NCBI GenBank assembly: GCA_947492235.1
Contig: CANLLZ010000002.1
Coordinates: forward strand, 124,001-188,000
Origin: an uncultured Altererythrobacter sp.
Lineage (GTDB): Bacteria; Pseudomonadota; Alphaproteobacteria; Sphingomonadales; Sphingomonadaceae
Direction of reading: 5' to 3'
Length of the DNA stretch: 64,000 nt
Under the pieces are notes generated by a model. It saw only the letters and a program-made list of their open reading frames with translations, ran no database searches and was not told where the DNA came from. The position numbers and the translations under genes are program-made. This document shows positions 62,351 through 64,000 of the stretch, piece after piece. Within the stretch, counting starts at the first letter, position 1; each line of letters opens with the position of its first letter.

Positions 62351-63583
62351 ATGAAAATACGCAGCCTTATCATCGCTCTGTCAGCCTCGGTCGCATTGAC
62401 GGCGTGCGGCACTGTTCCCGCACAGACGGCACCTGCATCCGATGTAGCAAATCCAGCGGACCGCGCCGATGTGGCGAACGACGGCGCCATGGCGCTTTTG
62501 CCGGTTCTGGATGCCAAGGCCGGAGCAGAGGAGAACGTCTTCTTCTCGCCCGCCTCGATCGAGCAGGCCTTCGGCATTCTGACGCTTGGCAGTGCTGGCG
62601 AGACGCGGACGCAATTGCAGTCTGTCTTGCCGCCACCTGCTTCGGCGCGGGCACTCGAAAACGACAGCGACGGTGTCGAAGTGCGGCTCGCCAACGCGCT
62701 TTGGCTATCGGATCAGTGGCGCTTTCAACAGGGCTTCGTAGAGGCGGCCGCCACACGCTATGATGCAACGGCAGAGCGGCTCGATTTCAGTCAGCAGCAG
62801 GCGGCGGCAGACCGGATCAACGCATGGGCCGATGAGGCAACCGAGGGGCTTATCCCGCAGGTGATAACCGCCGATGCAGTCGATCCCGGTGGTGCGGCCT
62901 TCATCAGCAATGCTCTGTATTTCGATGGGCTGTGGGCGAATGCTTTCGACGGTTCCGAAAATGCACCCTTCCTGTTCGGCGACGGGAAAGAGCGTGATTT
63001 CAGGCTGATGACAGACATTTTCGATCTCGCCACGGCGCGGCAGGGCGACTGGATCGCAGTGAGGCTGCCTTACCGAAATGCGCGTTATGCCATGGACGTG
63101 ATCATGCCGCGCAAGCGTATTGTGATGCAGAGTGCGCCGGATATCGAAACCATCGCCGCTATCGGGGAGAAGCTGGCGGAGACGGATAAGCAGGTTGTGC
63201 GAATGGCCCTTCCCCAGATGGAGATCGATTACGAAAGCGGGCTCATCGGTCCACTTCGTTCGCTCGGGCTGACGCTTCCCTTCGACCCGGCCCGCGCCGA
63301 TCTCTCGGCCATGGCTCAGCCGGGCCAATCCCGACTTTATGTCGACAAGGTGACGCATCTGTCGAAACTGCAGATATTTGACATCGGCACCAAAGCCGCT
63401 GCGGTCACTATTATGCGGATCATTCCGGTTTCGGCTCGGCGACTGCCGGAGGATCCTTACGAGTTCAGGGTGGACCGACCGTTCATGGTTGTGATCCGCG
63501 ATCTTGAGCTTGGCGCGCCGCTGTTTGTGGGCCGGATTGCCAACCCTCAGGCGTTTGAACCCGAAGTCGATGAGGATTTCTGA
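62351..63583 (+). CDS. Bacterial serpin (serine protease inhibitor), lipoprotein
   Basis: Serpin-fold protein of 410 residues. Lipobox LTAC is near residue 19, so it is presumably anchored in the envelope. Family segments are NVFFSPASIEQAFGILTLGSAGETRTQL, ISNALYFDGLWANAFD, VDKVTHLSK and FRVDRPFMVVIRD. The reactive-loop hinge reads GTKAAAVT, with small residues as in inhibitory serpins; counting from it puts the scissile bond at about Val360-Ser361. The ATG 62351 lacks a clear ribosome binding site. Its target protease is unknown. Its 3' end overlaps the convergent gene by 37 bp. Confidence 0.9.
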   Translation: MKIRSLIIALSASVALTACGTVPAQTAPASDVANPADRADVANDGAMALLPVLDAKAGAEENVFFSPASIEQAFGILTLGSAGETRTQLQSVLPPPASARALENDSDGVEVRLANALWLSDQWRFQQGFVEAAATRYDATAERLDFSQQQAAADRINAWADEATEGLIPQVITADAVDPGGAAFISNALYFDGLWANAFDGSENAPFLFGDGKERDFRLMTDIFDLATARQGDWIAVRLPYRNARYAMDVIMPRKRIVMQSAPDIETIAAIGEKLAETDKQVVRMALPQMEIDYESGLIGPLRSLGLTLPFDPARADLSAMAQPGQSRLYVDKVTHLSKLQIFDIGTKAAAVTIMRIIPVSARRLPEDPYEFRVDRPFMVVIRDLELGAPLFVGRIANPQAFEPEVDEDF

Positions 63584-63915
63584 GTAGCCCACCAGCTCGC
63601 ATAAGGCGTGTTCGCGACCATCTTCCGGTTGTAATCGGGCGCGCCATCGTCCCACCACACCGGCCCGCGTTCACCTAACGCGACTTTCGCCTCCTGCACT
63701 TGTGCGCGGGCGGATTTCAGTTCCGCATCGTTGCCGCTAGCCTTGGCGGTCTTCACTGCGCGGCGGGCGTCCATCAACGCGTTCACCCAGCGCTGGCGCT
63801 CGTCTTCAGGCAAATTCGGATTGGTGGCGCGCCACAGGCGGCCGCGCACGATGATGTAGCGGCCATCCGGCGTGCGCTGGACTTTGCCGCCGGGCGGCTC
63901 CGCATCGTCTGCCAT
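63547..63915 (-). CDS. Conserved hypothetical protein
   Basis: Protein of 122 residues without signal or membrane segments. The N-terminal half has GGKVQRTPDGRYIIVRGRLWRATNPNLPEDERQRWVNALMDARRAV; the middle is a charged helix (AELKSARAQVQEAKVALGERGP), and the C-terminus contains WWDDGAPDYNRKMV. I recall similar uncharacterised proteins in alphaproteobacteria but cannot name a function. It starts 10 nt after the stop of an upstream minus-strand gene and overlaps the serpin gene by 37 bp tail to tail. Confidence 0.75.
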   Translation of the reverse strand: MADDAEPPGGKVQRTPDGRYIIVRGRLWRATNPNLPEDERQRWVNALMDARRAVKTAKASGNDAELKSARAQVQEAKVALGERGPVWWDDGAPDYNRKMVANTPYASWWATQKSSSTSGSNA

Positions 63916-63925
63916 CAGCCGATGG

Positions 63926-64000
63926 TCACTCCGCCGCGACAGCAGCCTCTTCGCTGTCGTCGATCCAGCCGCGTGTGCCGGGGTCGAGTTCGCCTTCCTG
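63926..64000 (-). CDS. 3' end of an unidentified gene (partial)
   Basis: Reading inward from the window edge on the minus strand, 24 codons (ending TRGWIDDSEEAAVAAE) run open to a TGA at 63926-63928. The next gene starts 10 nt later, which suggests an operon. Too little is visible to name the product. Confidence 0.5.
   Translation of the reverse strand, partial: QEGELDPGTRGWIDDSEEAAVAAE

Overview
The window looks like a chromosomal segment of a high-GC alphaproteobacterium of the order Sphingomonadales, most likely family Erythrobacteraceae. Supporting signs are the GC-rich codon use, an ECF sigma factor paired with an NrsF-type anti-sigma factor, PEP-CTERM proteins, the rpsT-dnaA and Tim44/mltA/smr-secB neighbourhoods, the rpmH-rnpA-yidD-yidC-engB cluster, and the dispersed CTGAGCTTGTCGAAGG-type repeat common in this group. 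I assign the taxon by gene content only. I see no rRNA, tRNA, CRISPR, phage or transposase, and the region reads as core genome with many small intergenic repeats.

Layout. 1-9.8 kb: a membrane desaturase, an exported isoaspartyl peptidase, a TM-helix mechanosensitive channel, a GNAT enzyme and an SDR, then the ECF sigma/NrsF pair, a PEP-CTERM protein, and an ispG operon with a thioredoxin-like lipoprotein and a histone-deacetylase-fold enzyme. 9.8-21.6 kb: a retropepsin-like protease, a flavoprotein, two unrelated L,D-transpeptidases facing each other, a DMT transporter, aconitase with a rhodanese lipoprotein, and a 724-residue Ser/Gly repeat protein with a PEP-CTERM-like tail. 21.8-37 kb: ruvA-DsrE-ruvB, aroC, katG, a LytTR regulator facing a DUF2306 membrane protein, Tim44-like/mltA/smr divergent from secB-murJ-trpS, and a DUF4136 lipoprotein. 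37-46 kb: dut-coaBC, ubiB-ubiE divergent from mutM, then rpsT and dnaA. 46-64 kb: a ThiF/MoeB protein, a sirtuin, dapB, an M48 protease, nth, a DAACS symporter, dapE, an S1/P1 nuclease, a GST, engB-yidC-yidD-rnpA-rpmH, comM/yifB and a bacterial serpin.

Functional themes are replication and repair (dnaA, ruvAB, mutM, nth, comM), envelope assembly (yidC, secB, murJ, mltA, two L,D-transpeptidases, dapB/dapE), cofactor and isoprenoid supply (ispG, ubiB, ubiE, coaBC, aroC) and oxidative or metal stress (katG, ECF/NrsF).

The least explained content lies between genes. Three copies of a large palindrome occur within 2.1 kb around ubiB/ubiE/mutM, with a compensated base pair between two copies. Arrays of short perfect stem-loops, mostly with four-base loops (GGAT, GACC, TTCA and others), occupy several intergenic regions, most densely the 449-bp rpmH-rnpA spacer. 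An inverted repeat pair has the ribosome binding sites of two divergent non-ATG genes at its ends. A 10-codon mini-ORF links mltA to smr through ATGA overlaps on both sides.
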